7,637 nt of DNA from Rhodobiaceae bacterium (GTDB lineage Bacteria; Pseudomonadota; Alphaproteobacteria; Parvibaculales; Parvibaculaceae). The stretch covers positions 1-7,637 of the forward strand of contig NVSO02000103.1 of the NCBI GenBank assembly GCA_002401305.2. The letters run 5' to 3'. Below the pieces are notes generated by a model. The model was not told the DNA's origin and did no database searches. It worked only from the letters and a program-made list of their open reading frames with translations. The position numbers and the translations under genes are program-made. The stretch's first letter is position 1; each line of letters begins with the position of its first letter. Positions 5,712 through 7,637 of this stretch are shown piece by piece.

Positions 5712-6752
5712 ATGAAGGCACTATTGTATCAAGGCGCTGAAGACATTCGCTATGAGGACTTTGCAGATCCTGATCTCAAAGCAGACACCGATGTTCTTGT
5801 AAAAATGACCGCCTGTGGCATTTGCGGCAGCGACCTACATATTTACCAAGGGCACGGCTTTACCGAAGATCTCGGCTATTGCGTGGGCCATGAAGCGATT
5901 GGCGAAGTTGCTGAAGTAGGCAAGGGCGTCAACCGCTACAAACCCGGCGACCAAGTGATGCTCTCTGCAGCAGTTGGCTGCGGCAATTGTCGGTCCTGCC
6001 TTGCGGGCAATCTATCTCAATGTACATCTCCCGGCGGTATTGGCTGTTATGGCTTGAGCCATTCTCTAGAAGGCTGTCAGGCTGAGGGCATTGTTGTGCC
6101 AATGGGCGACTTCAATCTCGCTCATATCCCTGAAGGCATCACGCCTGACCAAGCCTTGTTGTTGACTGACAATCTACCGACGGCCCATCTGGCGTGCAAA
6201 AATGCAGATATTTCACCCGGCAAAATCGTGGCTGTGATCGGGCTGGGCCCAATCGGCTTGATGGCCGTCGAAATTGCTTTTGCTATGGGCGCGACCCAAG
6301 TTTATGCCATTGATTTGGTTGAGCATCGCCGCACACAAGCTGCAGCGCTTGGCGCGATCCCTGTTGCTCCAGATGTTGCGCGTCAAAAGATTGAGGAAGA
6401 CACCAAGGGCCTGATGTTGCCGTGTGTCGTGGAATGTGTGGGCGCGGATGTGACCATCGACATGGCAATCAAATTGGCAGGTCGCTGGGGTACGGTCTCG
6501 GCAATTGGGGTGAACCAAAACATGAACTTCAACTTCCCGATGGCACTGGCCTTTTATAAAGGCCTGACATTCCGCATTGGGACCTGTTCTGTGCAATCCC
6601 ACTGGGAGGAATTAATTGCATTGATCCGCGGTGGTCGCCTTCACCCTGAAGCATTCATTACAAACCGCATGAGCTTGTCAGAAGGGGCCGAGGCCTACAG
6701 GCTTTTCAATGACAAAATCGATAACACCCTCAAGGTCGTGATGACGCCTTAA
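5712..6752 (+). CDS. Zinc-dependent medium-chain alcohol dehydrogenase
   Basis: Predicted cytoplasmic NAD(H)-dependent dehydrogenase of 346 residues, normal for the MDR zinc ADH family. The catalytic zinc site is seen as C38 (CGICGSD, 35-41), H60-E61 (GHE) and probably D153 (LLTDNLPTA), the last a variant seen in formaldehyde- and threonine-dehydrogenase-like branches. The structural zinc site has four cysteines, C90, C93, C96 and C104 (GCGNCRSC...C). The Rossmann motif is GLGPIG (177-182), and D201 after strand 2 (YAID) favours NAD over NADP. It follows the P450 gene by 60 bases on the same strand, so oxidation of a P450-generated alcohol to an aldehyde or ketone is a reasonable inference. 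The substrate is unknown. Its Shine-Dalgarno is inside a long inverted repeat, suggesting that translation may be controlled separately from the P450. Confidence 0.93.
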   Translation: MKALLYQGAEDIRYEDFADPDLKADTDVLVKMTACGICGSDLHIYQGHGFTEDLGYCVGHEAIGEVAEVGKGVNRYKPGDQVMLSAAVGCGNCRSCLAGNLSQCTSPGGIGCYGLSHSLEGCQAEGIVVPMGDFNLAHIPEGITPDQALLLTDNLPTAHLACKNADISPGKIVAVIGLGPIGLMAVEIAFAMGATQVYAIDLVEHRRTQAAALGAIPVAPDVARQKIEEDTKGLMLPCVVECVGADVTIDMAIKLAGRWGTVSAIGVNQNMNFNFPMALAFYKGLTFRIGTCSVQSHWEELIALIRGGRLHPEAFITNRMSLSEGAEAYRLFNDKIDNTLKVVMTP

Positions 6753-6763
6753 ACGACTAAGTC

Positions 6764-6845
6764 GCGGACTTCCCCCCATCCTTGTTTGGCCTCGGCCAGT
6801 TGATCTAGAGCGCAGATCGCATTTGCAAGAACGGGGGAAGTCTGC
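6764..6845 (+). repeat. Branched inverted-repeat element upstream of the flavoprotein gene
   Basis: The left arm GCGGACTTCCCCC (6764-6776) pairs with GGGGGAAGTCTGC (6833-6845) over 13 positions, all Watson-Crick except one G-U. The enclosed 56 bases contain CTTG (6781-6784) with CAAG (6826-6829), TGGCC/GGCCA around 6788-6799, and GATCT (6802-6806) with AGATC (6814-6818). Together these allow a closing stem with two inner hairpins. No T-run follows, so it is not a classical intrinsic terminator. The right arm holds the only purine-rich stretch (GGGGGAAG, 6833-6840) near the flavoprotein start, so folding may affect its translation. It could be a 5' leader element, a repeat family member or a Rho-related structure. 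Confidence 0.55.
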
Positions 6846-6851
6846 CACACC

Positions 6852-7637
6852 ATGCCTATGAGCACAGAACCCCAAAACACGCCCAATGCACCCTCTGATG
6901 TTGCCTATGATGTCCTGATTTTGGGCGCAGGTGCCGCAGGGCTGATGTGCGCATGGGAAGCGGCCAAACGTGGCGCGCGTGTTCTAGTGGTAGATCATGC
7001 CAACAAAGCAGCTGGTAAAATCCGCATCTCTGGTGGGGGGCGATGCAATTTCACCAACTTAGATGTCACCCCTAAAAACTTCCTGTCTCAAAATACACGC
7101 TTCTGTATCTCAGCCTTAAAGCGCTTCACCTCGCAAGATTTTATCAATCGGGTGGCAGGGGCGGGCATCGCTTATCATGAGAAAACGCTTGGGCAATTGT
7201 TCTGCGATGACAGCGCCCAACAAATTATCGACCTGCTGCTTGAGGGCTGCGACGGCGCCGGGGCGAGGGTGCAGACCAAAACGAAAATCATTGCGGTGGC
7301 CCAAACCGCAAGCGGCTTCACCGTCAACACCGATCGCGGCGCCTACAAAAGCGCCCAAGTTGTTGTGGCGACAGGCGGGCCGTCGATCCCGAAGATGGGG
7401 TCCAGTGGCTTCGGCTATAAGGTGGCCGAACAATTTGGCCTAGACATCATAAGCCCGCGCGCAGGCCTGGTCCCGCTGACGTTCGAAGATGAATTGTTGG
7501 CCCGGGCAAAAGAGCTTGCAGGTGTATCGGTGGATGCCGAAGTCGCATGTGGGAAAACCAAATTCGCCGAAGGGTTGCTTTTCACCCACAGAGGGTTGAG
7601 CGGTCCGTCTATTCTGCAAATATCGTCCTATTGGACC
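6852..7637 (+). CDS. HI0933-family (BaiN/RdsA-like) FAD-dependent oxidoreductase, C-terminus cut by window edge
   Basis: Predicted soluble flavoprotein; 262 residues are visible of a family usually about 400 long. An N-terminal Rossmann strand leads to the FAD motif GAGAAG (25-30), followed by the family signature KIRISGGGRCNFTN (56-69). The second signature is VVATGGPSIPKMGSSGFGY (171-189). LLFTHRGLSGPSILQIS (242-258) is the third, typical of HI0933 proteins. The frame stays open to the last base. Members are widely annotated as NAD(P)/FAD-dependent oxidoreductases, mostly of unknown substrate. The start is uncertain: ATGs at 6852 and 6858 are in frame, and the only SD-like stretch, GGGGGAAG (6833-6840), is 11 bases before the first. 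It lies 99 bases after the dehydrogenase gene on the same strand, across a structured spacer. Membership of the P450 transcription unit is unclear, and it may be an unrelated housekeeping-type gene. Confidence 0.9.
   Translation, partial: MPMSTEPQNTPNAPSDVAYDVLILGAGAAGLMCAWEAAKRGARVLVVDHANKAAGKIRISGGGRCNFTNLDVTPKNFLSQNTRFCISALKRFTSQDFINRVAGAGIAYHEKTLGQLFCDDSAQQIIDLLLEGCDGAGARVQTKTKIIAVAQTASGFTVNTDRGAYKSAQVVVATGGPSIPKMGSSGFGYKVAEQFGLDIISPRAGLVPLTFEDELLARAKELAGVSVDAEVACGKTKFAEGLLFTHRGLSGPSILQISSYWT

Noticed and set aside
5696..5740. 15-codon upstream frame (ATG at 5696) overlapping the dehydrogenase start
   Set aside because: Its ATG lies in the SD-containing arm itself with an AT-rich stretch upstream and no SD of its own; probably chance.

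Overview
The window reads as chromosomal DNA of an alphaproteobacterium, probably a heterotroph of moderate GC content. The best lineage marker is a small membrane protein matching DUF2852, a family I know mainly from Alphaproteobacteria. The catabolic gene content (aromatic-ring oxygenases, a bacterial P450, a zinc alcohol dehydrogenase and a crotonase-fold enzyme) fits such an organism. I see no RNA genes, insertion sequences, CRISPR arrays or phage genes.

Region 1 (1-2563) is an aromatic-degradation module. A flavin monooxygenase of the MhpA type (cut by the left edge) and a two-domain type I extradiol dioxygenase lie 30 bases apart on the minus strand. They are divergent from a TetR-family regulator on the plus strand. 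The expected chemistry is hydroxylation of a phenol to a catechol, followed by meta-cleavage. The 217-base divergent spacer has an AT-rich patch of overlapping inverted repeats that is the obvious operator candidate.

Region 2 (2564-3218) holds the DUF2852 gene, with a candidate promoter upstream and a strong intrinsic terminator downstream.

Region 3 (3225-6752) holds a crotonase-family gene (minus strand) divergent from a cytochrome P450 gene, which is followed 60 bases later by a zinc alcohol dehydrogenase gene. P450 hydroxylation followed by alcohol oxidation is a natural two-step pair, and the crotonase would suit later CoA-ester steps. The substrate cannot be read from the sequence, and no ferredoxin or ferredoxin reductase is present here.

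Region 4 (6753-7637) holds the start of an HI0933-family flavoprotein, cut by the right edge.

The enzymes belong to known families. The less ordinary signals are in two intergenic spacers. Between the P450 and dehydrogenase genes, a 15-base inverted repeat with one mismatch pairs the dehydrogenase Shine-Dalgarno sequence with an anti-SD-like arm. Between the dehydrogenase and the flavoprotein genes, an 82-base segment can fold as a 13-bp closing stem with two internal hairpins. Both could be cis-acting RNA elements; neither has been tested. Upstream Shine-Dalgarno positions also argue for shorter starts than the longest reading frames in three genes (dioxygenase, DUF2852, crotonase).
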